A stretch of 47,634 nt of DNA from NCBI GenBank assembly GCA_938088195.1, contig CALKEO010000015.1, positions 1 through 47,634 on the forward strand. Direction: 5' to 3'. This DNA comes from an uncultured Flavobacteriaceae bacterium. Its GTDB lineage: Bacteria > Bacteroidota > Bacteroidia > Flavobacteriales > Flavobacteriaceae. Below the pieces are notes generated by a model. That model saw only the letters and a program-made list of their open reading frames with translations. It made no database searches and was not told the origin of the DNA. Positions 9,045-19,142 of this stretch are shown here, one piece after another (within the stretch, counting starts at the first letter, position 1; each line of letters opens with the position of its first letter). The translations under genes and the position numbers were made by a program.

Positions 9045-10297
9045 TTTTCTAATTCATTGATTTTAGAAGACATTAATTTAAATTTTTCATCTTCTCCTAC
9101 AGTATAATATATGTTTTTTGCAGTTTTAAGAGCTTCAATATTATTTGGATTAATATCAATAAGCTTCTCTAAAAATGGTAAACAAGATTTATACAACTCT
9201 TCTCTTTTAGCTTTTAATCTATCATATTTTTCGTAATCACTTCTCTTAGTGGAAGTGGCCAATTCATTCATTTGATCAACTAAAGAAGCCTCTCCTTCCA
9301 AAATTAGTCCAACTAAATTTAAGTAAGATGCTTCATAAGTTGGATCTAGTTCTATAGATTTTTTATAGTAATTCATGGCATCCTCAAATTGTCCTTGTTC
9401 CGTATTAATCACACCTAAATTATAATATAAAATAGCATTTTCTGGGTCTCTTTTGATAGCTTCTTGCATCAGAACCTTAAACTTGTCCTTATCCCCAAGT
9501 TTCATATACAAATCAGCCTCGGAAAGTAAAAGATTTAAATCCTCAGGATTGATTTTTCTGGCATCTTTAATTGCAGCAATAGCTTTATCAGTTTCTCCCA
9601 ATTGCACATAAATCAAAGCAATATTCTTTACTATCTCTGGAAGTCTTGATTCTGTATCACCTGATCTAGGATTAATATAATCTTTTGATTTTTTGAAAAG
9701 ATTGAATTCAGTTTCACTAACTTTTTGTTCGACTTGAGTTTCAACAGGGGTCACAAAATATTCTGTGACAATACCAGTATAACCCATATCTTTTAACAAA
9801 TTATAATACTCTAGTGCTAGCTTATAGTCTTTGCCATTTACAGAACTTGATGCTGCAAAGTATAAATAATCAATATTACTAGTGCCATCAGGGTTAATTA
9901 AATAAGCATCGTGTAATTTTTTTGAGGCACTTAAAAATTTCTCATTTTTGTTGTCTTCTACTGCAGAATTAACTAATTCAATTTCAATTTGATCAATAAA
10001 AACTTGAGCATTTTGTTTGTACTTATTTAATTTATCTAAATCAATAGCTTTTCTAAGATTGGGAATAGCATTGTTAAAGTTATTATCACCTTTTTCTGCC
10101 CATCCAAGTAAGTAATAATATTGTGCTTGATATTTTTGATCGGAAGACGAAATTAAACCTTCAACTTGAGAAAGAATATCTAAAGCCTCGTTGTAAAAAC
10201 CTTCATCTAGTCGTTTTTCAGCACTTCTTAGTTCCTTTTTTTGTGAAAAACCAAAAAATGTGGTTAACATTAAAATTGATATTATAAAATTTTTCAT
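9041..10297 (-). CDS. Exported tetratricopeptide-repeat protein
   Basis: 418 residues with a signal peptide (about 1-19, ending FSQ) and TPR units along most of the length. The clearest are at about 55-95 (YYLLGWAEKGDNNFNNAI), 225-255 (ALIYVQLGETDKAIAAIKDA), 260-290 and 290-325 (ILYYNLGVINTEQGQFEDAM). It is therefore a periplasmic or surface-facing scaffold with no catalytic motif. It starts 8 bp after gyrA ends, the pairing often seen in flavobacteria, so it is probably transcribed with gyrA; the functional reason is unknown. Confidence 0.85.
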   Translation of the reverse strand: MKNFIISILMLTTFFGFSQKKELRSAEKRLDEGFYNEALDILSQVEGLISSSDQKYQAQYYYLLGWAEKGDNNFNNAIPNLRKAIDLDKLNKYKQNAQVFIDQIEIELVNSAVEDNKNEKFLSASKKLHDAYLINPDGTSNIDYLYFAASSSVNGKDYKLALEYYNLLKDMGYTGIVTEYFVTPVETQVEQKVSETEFNLFKKSKDYINPRSGDTESRLPEIVKNIALIYVQLGETDKAIAAIKDARKINPEDLNLLLSEADLYMKLGDKDKFKVLMQEAIKRDPENAILYYNLGVINTEQGQFEDAMNYYKKSIELDPTYEASYLNLVGLILEGEASLVDQMNELATSTKRSDYEKYDRLKAKREELYKSCLPFLEKLIDINPNNIEALKTAKNIYYTVGEDEKFKLMSSKINELEN

Positions 10298-10305
10298 CTT
10301 AAAAA

Positions 10306-12825
10306 TTATTTTAAATCATTATTTTTTTCATCAGAGCTTTGATCTGTAATACTAACATCAATATCTTCCAAATCTTGAACATCATCGTCATCATGAACAA
10401 CTTTTGCAACAGCAGCAATTGAATCGTTTTCTTTTAAATTAATTAGTTTAACTCCTTGGGTAGCTCTACCCATAACTCTCAATGAAGCAACTTCCATCCT
10501 AATGGCTATTCCTGATTTATTTATAATCATTAAATCATCATTGTCCGTAACATTTTTAAGAGAAACTAATTTACCTGTTTTTTCAGTAATGGATATTGTT
10601 TTAACTCCCTTTCCTCCTCTGTTAGTTATTCTGTAAGCATCCAAACTAGATCTTTTCCCATATCCATTTTCGGAAACTACTAATATGTCGCTATCCATAT
10701 CATTAACTGATATCATACCAACCACTTTATCTTTATCATCCTTTAGTCTTATTCCTCTGACACCTGATGCATTTCTGCCCATGGGTCGAGTTTTGCTTTC
10801 CTCAAATCTTATACATTTTCCAGATTCGACAGCTAATAAAACCTGAGAATTTCCAGTTGTTAATTTAGCTTCTAACAACTCGTCATCATCTTTAATGGTT
10901 ATTGCATTTATTCCATTAGACCTAGGTCTAGAATATTGTTCTAATGATGTTTTTTTAACTTGACCATTTTTAGTGGCCATGATAACAAAATGACTATTAA
11001 TATATTCCTCATCTTTCAAGTCTTGTGTACAAATAAAAGCTTTCACTTCATCGTCTTGCTCTATATTAATTAAATTTTGAATTGCTCTTCCCTTAGATGT
11101 TTTACTTCCCTCAGGAATTTCATAAACTCTCATCCAAAAACATTTTCCCTTTTGTGTAAAAAAGAGCATGTATTGATGATTAGTACCCACAAATAAATGT
11201 TCTAAAAAATCTTCATTTCTTGTTGTTGATGCTTTTTGTCCTACTCCCCCTCTGTGCTGGGTTTTATATTCAACAAGTGGTGTTCTTTTAATATAACCTG
11301 CATTTGAAATTGTTAAAACAACTTTCTCATCAGGAATCATATCCTCAATACTAAGATCACCTCCAGCATATTCGATGACTGATCTTCTATTGTCGCCATA
11401 CTTTGTTAAAATTTCAGAAAGTTCCGATTTAATGATATCCATTCTTCGGTCTTTACTTTCTAAAATATCTTTCAAGTCTTTAATAGTATTCATTAAATCA
11501 TCAAATTCTGATCTTAATTTATCTTGTTCTAAGCCCGTTAGTTGTCTTAATCTCATTTCGACAATAGCTTTCGACTGAATTTCGCTAAGCTTAAATTCGC
11601 TAATTAACTTTTCTTTTGCTTGATCAGCATTTGATGAGGATCTAATCAAAGAAATAACTTTATCAATATTATCAGAAGCTATAATTAAACCTTCCAAAAT
11701 ATGAGCTCTCTCTTCAGCTTTTCTTAATTCAAATTTTGTTCTTCTTACTACTACATCATGTCTGTGATCAACAAAATGGCTAATCATTTCTTTAAGATTA
11801 AGCATTTGAGGTCTTCCTTTAACCAAAGCTATATTGTTAACACTAAAAGAAGATTGTAATGGCGTGTACTTGTACAAAGTATTTAAAACTATATTTGGAA
11901 TTGCATCTCTTTTCAAAATGTAAACAATACGCATTCCTTTTCTGTCTGATTCGTCTCTAATTGTAGAAATACCTTCAATTTTTTTATCATTAATCATTTC
12001 AGCGGTCTTCTTAATCATTTCTGCTTTATTAACTTGATAAGGTATTTCAGTTACTATAATACATTCTCTTCCATTAACTTCTTCGATTTCAGCTTTTGCA
12101 CGCATTACAATCCTTCCTCTTCCAGTATGAAAAGCTTCTTTAACTCCGTCATATCCATAGATAATACCACCTGTTGGAAAATCAGGTGCTTTAACATGTT
12201 CAATTAATTCATCAATTGTAATATCATTATTTTGAATGAATGCTATTGTACCATTGATAACTTCTGTAATATTGTGAGGAGGCATGTTAGTTGCCATTCC
12301 AACAGCAATTCCAGAAGCTCCATTAACCAATAAATTAGGAATTTTAGTAGGTAAAACGGTAGGCTCCATAATTGAGTCATCATAATTTAGTTGATGATCA
12401 ACTGTTTCTTTATCTAAATCAGCAACCATTTCTTCGGAAATTTTTTGCATTCGTGCTTCAGTGTAACGCATTGCTGCAGGACTGTCACCATCAACAGAAC
12501 CATAGTTACCTTGACCGTCAACCATCAAATACCTAAGACTCCAATCTTGAGCCATCCTTACCATTGTATCATAGACAGACGAGTCTCCGTGAGGATGGTA
12601 TTTTCCTAGCACCTCTCCAACAATAAAGGCTGATTTTTTAAATTTACTTGATGATTTTAAACCTAGTTGATGCATACCATAAAGTACTCTTCTGTGCACT
12701 GGCTTTAGTCCATCTCTGACATCAGGAAGTGCTCTTGAAACTATCACAGACATTGAATAATCAATATATGCGGATTTCATAGCATCCTCTATATTTATTG
12801 GGATAAGTTTTTCTCCTTCACTCAT
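10306..12825 (-). CDS. gyrA: DNA gyrase subunit A
   Basis: 839 residues, the breakage-reunion subunit of the type II topoisomerase that introduces negative supercoils. The winged-helix and tower domains occupy about 1-500 with the catalytic tyrosine Y121 in [10 protein letters not shown]. Six beta-pinwheel repeats fill about 505-810. The GyrA box is visible as NRGGKG at about residue 738, distinguishing it from ParC. The quinolone-resistance positions ([11 protein letters not shown]82 and D86 correspond to E. coli S83 and D87) are wild type. The last ~30 residues are strongly acidic ([14 protein letters not shown]). It heads an operon with the TPR gene and is divergent from clpC. Confidence 0.97.
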   Translation of the reverse strand: MSEGEKLIPINIEDAMKSAYIDYSMSVIVSRALPDVRDGLKPVHRRVLYGMHQLGLKSSSKFKKSAFIVGEVLGKYHPHGDSSVYDTMVRMAQDWSLRYLMVDGQGNYGSVDGDSPAAMRYTEARMQKISEEMVADLDKETVDHQLNYDDSIMEPTVLPTKIPNLLVNGASGIAVGMATNMPPHNITEVINGTIAFIQNNDITIDELIEHVKAPDFPTGGIIYGYDGVKEAFHTGRGRIVMRAKAEIEEVNGRECIIVTEIPYQVNKAEMIKKTAEMINDKKIEGISTIRDESDRKGMRIVYILKRDAIPNIVLNTLYKYTPLQSSFSVNNIALVKGRPQMLNLKEMISHFVDHRHDVVVRRTKFELRKAEERAHILEGLIIASDNIDKVISLIRSSSNADQAKEKLISEFKLSEIQSKAIVEMRLRQLTGLEQDKLRSEFDDLMNTIKDLKDILESKDRRMDIIKSELSEILTKYGDNRRSVIEYAGGDLSIEDMIPDEKVVLTISNAGYIKRTPLVEYKTQHRGGVGQKASTTRNEDFLEHLFVGTNHQYMLFFTQKGKCFWMRVYEIPEGSKTSKGRAIQNLINIEQDDEVKAFICTQDLKDEEYINSHFVIMATKNGQVKKTSLEQYSRPRSNGINAITIKDDDELLEAKLTTGNSQVLLAVESGKCIRFEESKTRPMGRNASGVRGIRLKDDKDKVVGMISVNDMDSDILVVSENGYGKRSSLDAYRITNRGGKGVKTISITEKTGKLVSLKNVTDNDDLMIINKSGIAIRMEVASLRVMGRATQGVKLINLKENDSIAAVAKVVHDDDDVQDLEDIDVSITDQSSDEKNNDLK

Positions 12826-12848
12826 AAAACTAATTTATTATAAAAAAT

Positions 12849-12856
12849 CAAATATA
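12849..12856 (-). promoter_or_regulatory. Candidate gyrA -7 box
   Basis: Minus-strand TATATTTG matches TAnnTTTG and ends 23 nt before the gyrA ATG, a good distance for a short leader. No clean TTG was seen 17-23 nt further upstream. Confidence 0.45.
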
Positions 12857-12932
12857 ATAATTGCCTCAGAGATAAACTCGCTTTGATTTTATATTTTAAA
12901 TAAATTTATTAACATATTATATTAAAAATAAA

Positions 12933-12946
12933 TCTGTAATTACAGA
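12933..12946. promoter_or_regulatory. 14-bp perfect palindrome between gyrA and clpC
   Basis: TCTGTAATTACAGA reads the same on both strands. It lies about 38 bp upstream of the candidate clpC -7 box and about 77 bp upstream of the gyrA one, in the 200-bp divergent gap, so it could be a dimeric-regulator operator. No known regulator is recognised from the sequence. Confidence 0.35.
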
Positions 12947-12984
12947 ATAAAAAACTTGCAATTAATTTATTTTTTTTGTCTATT

Positions 12985-12992
12985 TACTTTTG
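12985..12992 (+). promoter_or_regulatory. Candidate clpC -7 box
   Basis: TACTTTTG matches TAnnTTTG and ends 33 nt before the clpC ATG. A TTG at 12956-12958 is 26 nt upstream, somewhat beyond the usual 17-23 nt spacing, so the -33 element is uncertain. Confidence 0.45.
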
Positions 12993-13025
12993 ATTAGTAA
13001 ATAATTTTTATACATATATTTTAAT

Positions 13026-15557
13026 ATGGACGATAATTTTTCATCAAGAGTAAAAGATGTAATAACTTACAGTAAAGAAGAAGCACTAAGGCTTGGTCAT
13101 GACTTTATTGGAACAGAACATCTAATTCTTGGAATGTTACGAGATGGTGGTGGAAAAGCTATATCAATACTAAATTCTTTAGAAGTTGATTTAGATTACC
13201 TTAGAAAAAAAGTTGAAATTTTAAGTCCACCTAATCCAATAAATGACTTTGGCCAAAATCATAAAAAAAATTTACACTTAACCAGACAGGCTGAAAGAGC
13301 TTTGAAAACTACATTTCTCGAAGCTAAACTTTTTCAAGGAAAATCTATAAATACTGCGCATCTTTTGCTTTGCATTTTAAGAAATGAAAATGATCCAACC
13401 GCTAAACTTTTAATTAAACTTCAACTGGATTATGAAACCATAAAAGAACAATTCAAGTACATGCTCACAGAGTCTGATGAAAATTTCTCAGACCTACCAA
13501 CATCTGAAACATTTCCTGATGATTCAAAAGATGAGGATAGTCCAATTGAAGAAAATCCATTTACAATCAAAACTGATAGTAAATTGAAAGCTAAATCAAA
13601 AACACCTGTCTTAGATAATTTTGGGAGAGATTTAACTTCATTTGCATTAAAAGGCAAGTTAGATCCTGTTATTGGTAGAGAAAAAGAAATTGAAAGAGTA
13701 TCCCAAATATTAAGCAGAAGAAAAAAAAACAATCCACTGCTTATTGGTGAACCGGGTGTTGGGAAGTCTGCAATAGCTGAAGGTTTAGCACTAAGAATTG
13801 TTGAAAAAAAGGTTTCTAGGATTCTTTATAATAAAAGAGTGGTAACTCTTGATTTGGCAAGTATTGTAGCAGGAACTAAATACAGGGGGCAGTTTGAAGA
13901 AAGAATGAAAGCTGTAATGAACGAAATTGAAAAAAATGATGATATCATTTTATTTATAGATGAAATTCATACTATTGTTGGTGCTGGAGGAGCTACAGGA
14001 AGTTTAGACGCATCAAATATGTTTAAACCTGCACTTGCTCGAGGAGAAATTCAATGTATAGGAGCTACAACACTTGATGAATACAGACAATACATTGAGA
14101 AAGACGGAGCATTGGAGAGAAGATTTCAAAAAATTATTGTTAAACCTACAAATATTGAAGAAACAATTGAAATTCTTAAAAACATCAAGGATAAATACGA
14201 ATCTCACCATAACGTCAATTTTACTGATGAAGCTATCGTGGCTTGTGTAAAATTAACTGATAGGTATATTTCTGACCGTTTCCTGCCAGATAAAGCAATT
14301 GACGCTATGGACGAAGCAGGTTCAAGAGTTCATATTACTAATATGAATGTTCCAAAAAATATTGTAGAAATGGAAGAGAATCTTGAAAAGGTAAGAGAAA
14401 ATAAAAATACTGTTGTTAAAAAGCAAAAATATGAGGAAGCTGCTAAATTAAGAGATGATGAAAAAAGAATAGAGAAAGAATTGTTATTAGCTCAGGAGAA
14501 ATGGCAAGAGGATTTAAAACAGCAAAGAGAAACAGTTTCTGAAGATGATATTTCAAAAGTCGTTTCAATGATGACAGGTATTCCAATAAATAAAATAGCC
14601 AAAGCTGAATTAAATCAGTTATCCAATCTGGATAATAAAATTTCCGGAAGTGTAATTGGTCAAGAGGATGCGGTAATGAAAGTTGTTAAGGCTATACAAA
14701 GAAATAGAGCTGGTATTAAAGATCCAAACAAACCCATTGGTTCTTTTATATTTTTAGGACAAACTGGTGTTGGGAAAACACAACTTGCTAAAATTCTTTC
14801 TGCAGAACTTTTTAATGGAGTCGATTCACTTATAAGAGTAGACATGAGCGAGTACATGGAAAAATTTGCAGTATCGAGATTAATTGGTGCACCACCTGGT
14901 TACGTTGGATATGAAGAAGGAGGTCAATTAACAGAAAAAGTTAGAAGAAAACCGTATAGTGTGATTTTACTTGATGAAGTAGAAAAAGCTCATCCTGATG
15001 TGTTTAATATGTTACTTCAAGTTTTAGATGAAGGTACATTGACTGATAGTTTGGGTAGGAAAGTTGATTTTAAAAACACTGTAATTATTATGACCTCTAA
15101 TTTAGGAGCAAGAGAAGTAAAGGATTTTGGTAACGGTGTAGGGTTTGGAACTGATTCATTATTGGCTCAGGAATCAAAAAATATTAGAAGTACAATTGAA
15201 AAATCATTAAAAAAAGCCTTCTCACCTGAATTTTTAAATAGAGTTGATGAAATTGTTATTTTTAATAGCCTAGAAAAAGAAGATTTAAAGAAAATTATTG
15301 AATTAGAACTTAAAACTCTTGTTGATAGAACAAGAGAACTTGGATATGATGTTAAAATTACTGTAAAAGCACTGAGTTTCTTATGTGACAAGGGATATGA
15401 CAAGAAGTACGGAGCTAGACCACTTAAAAGAGCAATCCAAAAATACGTTGAAGATCTTTTAGCCGAAGAAATAGTTAAAGAAAAATTAAAAACTGGCGAT
15501 GAAATAAAGATTGATTGGGATGGTAAGTCTGAAAACTTAGCAACAAATAAGAAGTAA
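13026..15557 (+). CDS. clpC: ATP-dependent Clp protease ATP-binding subunit ClpC
   Basis: 843-residue Hsp100 AAA+ unfoldase that feeds substrates to ClpP. Two N-terminal Clp-N repeats span about 1-145, then a charged linker. The first AAA+ module has Walker A GEPGVGKS (241-248) and Walker B ILFIDEIHT. A UVR-like/middle segment (YEEAAKLRDDEKRIEKE) lies near residue 470, placing it with ClpC rather than ClpA or ClpB. The second AAA+ module has Walker A GQTGVGKT (578-585) and Walker B VILLDEVEKAHPD, followed by a D2-small domain. Transcribed alone, divergent from gyrA; the next gene is thrA after a 212-bp gap. Only short linker stretches diverge from the family norm. Confidence 0.96.
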   Translation: MDDNFSSRVKDVITYSKEEALRLGHDFIGTEHLILGMLRDGGGKAISILNSLEVDLDYLRKKVEILSPPNPINDFGQNHKKNLHLTRQAERALKTTFLEAKLFQGKSINTAHLLLCILRNENDPTAKLLIKLQLDYETIKEQFKYMLTESDENFSDLPTSETFPDDSKDEDSPIEENPFTIKTDSKLKAKSKTPVLDNFGRDLTSFALKGKLDPVIGREKEIERVSQILSRRKKNNPLLIGEPGVGKSAIAEGLALRIVEKKVSRILYNKRVVTLDLASIVAGTKYRGQFEERMKAVMNEIEKNDDIILFIDEIHTIVGAGGATGSLDASNMFKPALARGEIQCIGATTLDEYRQYIEKDGALERRFQKIIVKPTNIEETIEILKNIKDKYESHHNVNFTDEAIVACVKLTDRYISDRFLPDKAIDAMDEAGSRVHITNMNVPKNIVEMEENLEKVRENKNTVVKKQKYEEAAKLRDDEKRIEKELLLAQEKWQEDLKQQRETVSEDDISKVVSMMTGIPINKIAKAELNQLSNLDNKISGSVIGQEDAVMKVVKAIQRNRAGIKDPNKPIGSFIFLGQTGVGKTQLAKILSAELFNGVDSLIRVDMSEYMEKFAVSRLIGAPPGYVGYEEGGQLTEKVRRKPYSVILLDEVEKAHPDVFNMLLQVLDEGTLTDSLGRKVDFKNTVIIMTSNLGAREVKDFGNGVGFGTDSLLAQESKNIRSTIEKSLKKAFSPEFLNRVDEIVIFNSLEKEDLKKIIELELKTLVDRTRELGYDVKITVKALSFLCDKGYDKKYGARPLKRAIQKYVEDLLAEEIVKEKLKTGDEIKIDWDGKSENLATNKK

Positions 15558-15769
15558 TTTTAAAAAAACTGTCAACTAATCCCGCTAAATAAACATTTAA
15601 TTTTTGCCAAATTATTTAAAATAAAGTTTTTTTATTATCTAATTATCAGCTTTATATCCTTTATTTAATTTAATATTATCAAATTCCTATTTTACATAAA
15701 AAAAAACTATACCGCCTCAAATATGAGTGTTATTTTTTTTAGGTTTGAAAGAAAGTTAAACTTATTGTA

Positions 15770-18214
15770 ATGATAGTAATAAAATTTGGTGGTTCATCGA
15801 TATCAAGTTCCAAAAATATTGAAAAGTCGTTAAGAATAATTAATAACTATAAGGGAAATGTCATTGTATTTTTTTCGGCTTTTGGAGGAATTACTAATCT
15901 TTTATTAGAATGTGGAAAATTAGCTAGTTTACAAAACAAAGAATATTTAAATAAACTTGAAGAAATTAAAGAAAAGCACCTTCACATTTGCAAATCATTG
16001 TTTGATATAAATAATCAAAGTCCAATATTAAGTTTTGTTCAACAAAATTTAAATCATCTAGAAAGTATTTTGGAGGGTGTTTATAATCTGAAAGAATTTA
16101 GTAATAAATCCTCTGCAACAATAGCAGGTTTTGGCGAATTAATGTCTCACCACATTATAGGAAAATTAGGTGAATCAAGAGGATTAGATTTTTTAGTTAA
16201 AGATTCTAGAGAAATAATTACTACCAAGCTTGTTAAAGTTAATAATAACCAGGTTGACTTCGATTTAACAAAAAAAAAATGGGATCTATTTTATAAAAAA
16301 GTAAAACAAAGAATAGTAATAATGCCAGGATTTATTGCAAGAGATAATTTTGGAAATGATGTCACTCTTGGAAGAGGAGGTTCTGATTACTCTGCCTCAA
16401 TAATTGCCTCCATTTGCGACGCAAAAAAATTAGATATTTGGACAGATGTTAGTGGAATGTACACAGCTAATCCTAGAATTGTAAAACAAGCCATTTCCAT
16501 TGATTTCCTGTCATATCAAGAGGCTATGGAACTATCACACTTTGGTGCAAAAGTAATTTTTCCACCAACTATACAACCCGTGATGAATCGAAATATTCCA
16601 ATCACTATAAAAAACACTTTTAGTCCTAGTGATAAAGGAACAGAAATTTCAAATACAAATAATTCAAGGTTCAATATAGTTAAAGGAATTAGTCATATTC
16701 AAGAAATTTCTCTTTTAACTCTTGAGGGGAGTGGAATGATAGGTTCACCAGGATTTTCCAAAAAATTATTTGATGTTTTATCCTTAAACAATATTAATAT
16801 AATAATGATAACTCAGGCATCATCGGAGCACTCAATTTGTGTTGGGATAAAGGAAGATGAATGCGATAGAGCTGAAAAAATAATTGAAGAGGAATTTAAT
16901 TTTGAAATAATTAACAACATTATTAAACCCTTAAAAACGGAAAGAAACCTTGCTATAATAGCTTTGGTTGGTGATAAAATGAAAAATCATCAGGGAATTA
17001 GCGGAAAAATGTTTAGTGTATTTGGGTTTAATAATATAAACGTAAAAGCAATTTCTCAAGGGGCTTCAGAAAGAAATATAACTGCTGTAATTTGTCAAAA
17101 AGATGTTAAGAAAGCTCTAAACACTTTACACGAAAAATTTTTTGAAAAAAACATCAAACAATTAAATTTATTTGTCACTGGAGTTGGTAATGTTGGAAGA
17201 AAATTATTAGAACAAATTTCAAAACAAGAAAATTACCTCAAAAAAAATTTACAGATTCAAATCAAAATTGTTGGAATTTCTAATTCTAGAAAGATGATTT
17301 TTAAAAAATCCGGATTAAACATTGATAATTGGTCAAATGAGTTAATAAAGGGAAAAAAAGCAAATGAAATAGAGTTTTTTAAAAAATGTAAAAAACTAAA
17401 CCTAAGAAATAGCATTTTTATTGACAACACAGCGAGTGAAGTAATATCTAAAAATTATAAGGATTATTTAAAAAGTAGTATAAGTGTAGTTACCTGCAAT
17501 AAAATTGCCTGCTCTGATGATTTTTCTAATTATAAACACCTAATAGATTTAGCACAGCAATATAGTTCATCATTTTTATTTGAAACTAATGTTGGTGCTG
17601 GACTTCCAGTAATTGATACTCTAAATAACCTTATTGCTTCAGGAGATAGGATTAAATCAATCCAAGCAGTATTATCGGGAAGTTTAAATTATATCTTTAA
17701 TAATTTCAATCATAAAAATTCCTTTTCAAATGTAGTTAAAAGCGCAATGGATGAAGGCTACACTGAACCTGATCCCAAGATTGATTTAAGTGGAATAGAT
17801 GTGGCTAGAAAAATTTTAATTTTAGCAAGAGTTTCTGGAAAGAAATTAGAGTTATCTGATATTTTAAATAATTCATTTCTCCCAAAAAATTGTTTAAATA
17901 CAAAAAATAATAATGATTTTTTAGAATCTCTCTCAGCAAACTCAAATCATTTTGATAAAATATTGGATAAGGCAAACAGTAAACAATCAAAAATCAAATA
18001 CGTCGCTGAGCTAAATAAAAATAAAGCTAGCGTTGGTTTAAAATTTATTCCAAAAGAACATGATTTTTATAATTTAGAGGGAAGTGATAATATTGTATTA
18101 TTCTTCACTGAAAGATACCATACCCAACCACTAATTGTTAAGGGAGCTGGAGCTGGAGCGGATGTAACAGCTGCTGGAATTTTTGGTGACATTATTAAAA
18201 TTGGAAAAAGATAA
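15770..18214 (+). CDS. thrA: Bifunctional aspartate kinase/homoserine dehydrogenase
   Basis: 814-residue two-function enzyme for the first and third steps from aspartate to threonine/methionine. The aspartokinase domain covers about 1-290 (KFGGSS at the N-terminus, GRGGSDYSA, IWTDVSG). A tandem ACT regulatory region follows at about 305-455, where threonine would give feedback inhibition. The homoserine dehydrogenase domain covers about 465-814 with the NAD(P) loop GVGNVG at 471-476, and ETNVGAGLP and EGYTEPDP further on. Length matches E. coli ThrA-type fusions. It begins the thrA-thrB-thrC operon: thrB starts one base after the stop codon. The 212-bp leader shows no convincing attenuator. 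Confidence 0.96.
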   Translation: MIVIKFGGSSISSSKNIEKSLRIINNYKGNVIVFFSAFGGITNLLLECGKLASLQNKEYLNKLEEIKEKHLHICKSLFDINNQSPILSFVQQNLNHLESILEGVYNLKEFSNKSSATIAGFGELMSHHIIGKLGESRGLDFLVKDSREIITTKLVKVNNNQVDFDLTKKKWDLFYKKVKQRIVIMPGFIARDNFGNDVTLGRGGSDYSASIIASICDAKKLDIWTDVSGMYTANPRIVKQAISIDFLSYQEAMELSHFGAKVIFPPTIQPVMNRNIPITIKNTFSPSDKGTEISNTNNSRFNIVKGISHIQEISLLTLEGSGMIGSPGFSKKLFDVLSLNNINIIMITQASSEHSICVGIKEDECDRAEKIIEEEFNFEIINNIIKPLKTERNLAIIALVGDKMKNHQGISGKMFSVFGFNNINVKAISQGASERNITAVICQKDVKKALNTLHEKFFEKNIKQLNLFVTGVGNVGRKLLEQISKQENYLKKNLQIQIKIVGISNSRKMIFKKSGLNIDNWSNELIKGKKANEIEFFKKCKKLNLRNSIFIDNTASEVISKNYKDYLKSSISVVTCNKIACSDDFSNYKHLIDLAQQYSSSFLFETNVGAGLPVIDTLNNLIASGDRIKSIQAVLSGSLNYIFNNFNHKNSFSNVVKSAMDEGYTEPDPKIDLSGIDVARKILILARVSGKKLELSDILNNSFLPKNCLNTKNNNDFLESLSANSNHFDKILDKANSKQSKIKYVAELNKNKASVGLKFIPKEHDFYNLEGSDNIVLFFTERYHTQPLIVKGAGAGADVTAAGIFGDIIKIGKR

Positions 18215-18215
18215 A

Positions 18216-19139
18216 ATGAATGAAATTAAAATATTTTCACCAGCAAGCGTTGCAAACCTATCATGTGGATATGATATTTTAGGAGCATGTTTAGGTGGGA
18301 TTGGTGATGAAATAATTGTTAGAAAAACGAATAAAAAAGGGATAATAATCACTAAAATTTCAGGCCAAAAATTAACAAAAGATATAAATAAAAATGTAGC
18401 AGGTGTATCAGCTTGCGCCTTATTAAAAGATCTTAATTACAAAAAAGGCTTCGAAATTGAAATTAAAAAAGGAATAAAACCAGGAAGTGGTATTGGAAGT
18501 AGTGCCGCTAGTGCTGCAGGTAGTGTTTATGCAATCAACGAATTGTTAGGAAAACCATTTTCCAAAAAGGAATTAATAAAATATGCAATAATTGGAGAAA
18601 AGGCTGCATGTGGAAGTCCTATTGCTGATAATGTAGCAGCAGTTTTGCTTGGAGGGTTCACTTTTGTAAGAGAAAAAAATGATATCATTAAACTCAACAG
18701 TCCTATAAATCTAGCATTCACCATTCTACATCCACAAATTGAAGTTAAAACATCTGACTCTCGTGCATTAGTAAAAAAAAATGTTTCTCTAAAAAATATG
18801 GTTAAACAATCTGCTAATCTTGGTGCATTTGTAAGTGCTTTATATACTGAAGATTATGATTTACTAAGTAGGTCTATGAAAGATTTTGTTATTGAGCCAC
18901 TGAGATCAATATTAATTCCAAATTTTGAAAAATTAAAACAAAGTAGTTTTAAAAATAATGCTCTTGGCTTCGGCATTTCTGGATCTGGTCCATCAGTTTT
19001 TGCACTATCAAAAGGAATTTCACAAGCCAAAATAATAGGAAAGTCTTTTGAAATAATTTATAAAAAATTGAATGTTAATTTTGATATTCATACCTCCTAC
19101 TTAAACAATAAGGGAATTCAAATAATCGAATCTAAATAA
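18216..19139 (+). CDS. thrB: Homoserine kinase
   Basis: 307-residue GHMP-family kinase that phosphorylates homoserine with ATP, the fourth step of threonine synthesis. The N-terminus IKIFSPASVANLSCGYDILG is typical of ThrB, and the ATP loop is KPGSGIGSSAASAAGS at about residues 87-102. A C-terminal glycine-rich GFGISGSGPSVFAL closes the active site. I chose the ATG at 18216 because an earlier in-frame ATG at 18183 would add 11 residues encoded inside thrA, and the one at 18216 gives the family N-terminus directly after the thrA stop codon. Second gene of the thr operon. Confidence 0.96.
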   Translation: MNEIKIFSPASVANLSCGYDILGACLGGIGDEIIVRKTNKKGIIITKISGQKLTKDINKNVAGVSACALLKDLNYKKGFEIEIKKGIKPGSGIGSSAASAAGSVYAINELLGKPFSKKELIKYAIIGEKAACGSPIADNVAAVLLGGFTFVREKNDIIKLNSPINLAFTILHPQIEVKTSDSRALVKKNVSLKNMVKQSANLGAFVSALYTEDYDLLSRSMKDFVIEPLRSILIPNFEKLKQSSFKNNALGFGISGSGPSVFALSKGISQAKIIGKSFEIIYKKLNVNFDIHTSYLNNKGIQIIESK

Positions 19140-19142
19140 TTT

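Noticed and set aside
13430-13732. Antisense ORF of 100 codons inside clpC
   Set aside because: Shadow of clpC on the opposite strand, with no start context, family resemblance or signal; likewise other ORFs inside genes.
15558-15769. Intergenic region clpC-thrA: short AT inverted repeats (e.g. AATAAA/TTTATT, CTCA/TGAG) as terminator or attenuator
   Set aside because: Stems are 4-6 bp, almost all AT, and not directly followed by a good T-run in a consistent orientation. Nothing else was seen in this gap.
15723-15770. 15-codon ORF (MSVIFFRFERK...) overlapping the thrA start by one base, as a possible thr leader peptide
   Set aside because: It contains no Thr or Ile codons and no attenuator hairpin is present; in AT-rich DNA such ORFs are common.
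18183-18218. Upstream ATG (18183) as thrB start
   Set aside because: It would overlap thrA by 32 bp and add a non-conserved 11-residue tail; ATG 18216 follows the thrA stop by 1 base.
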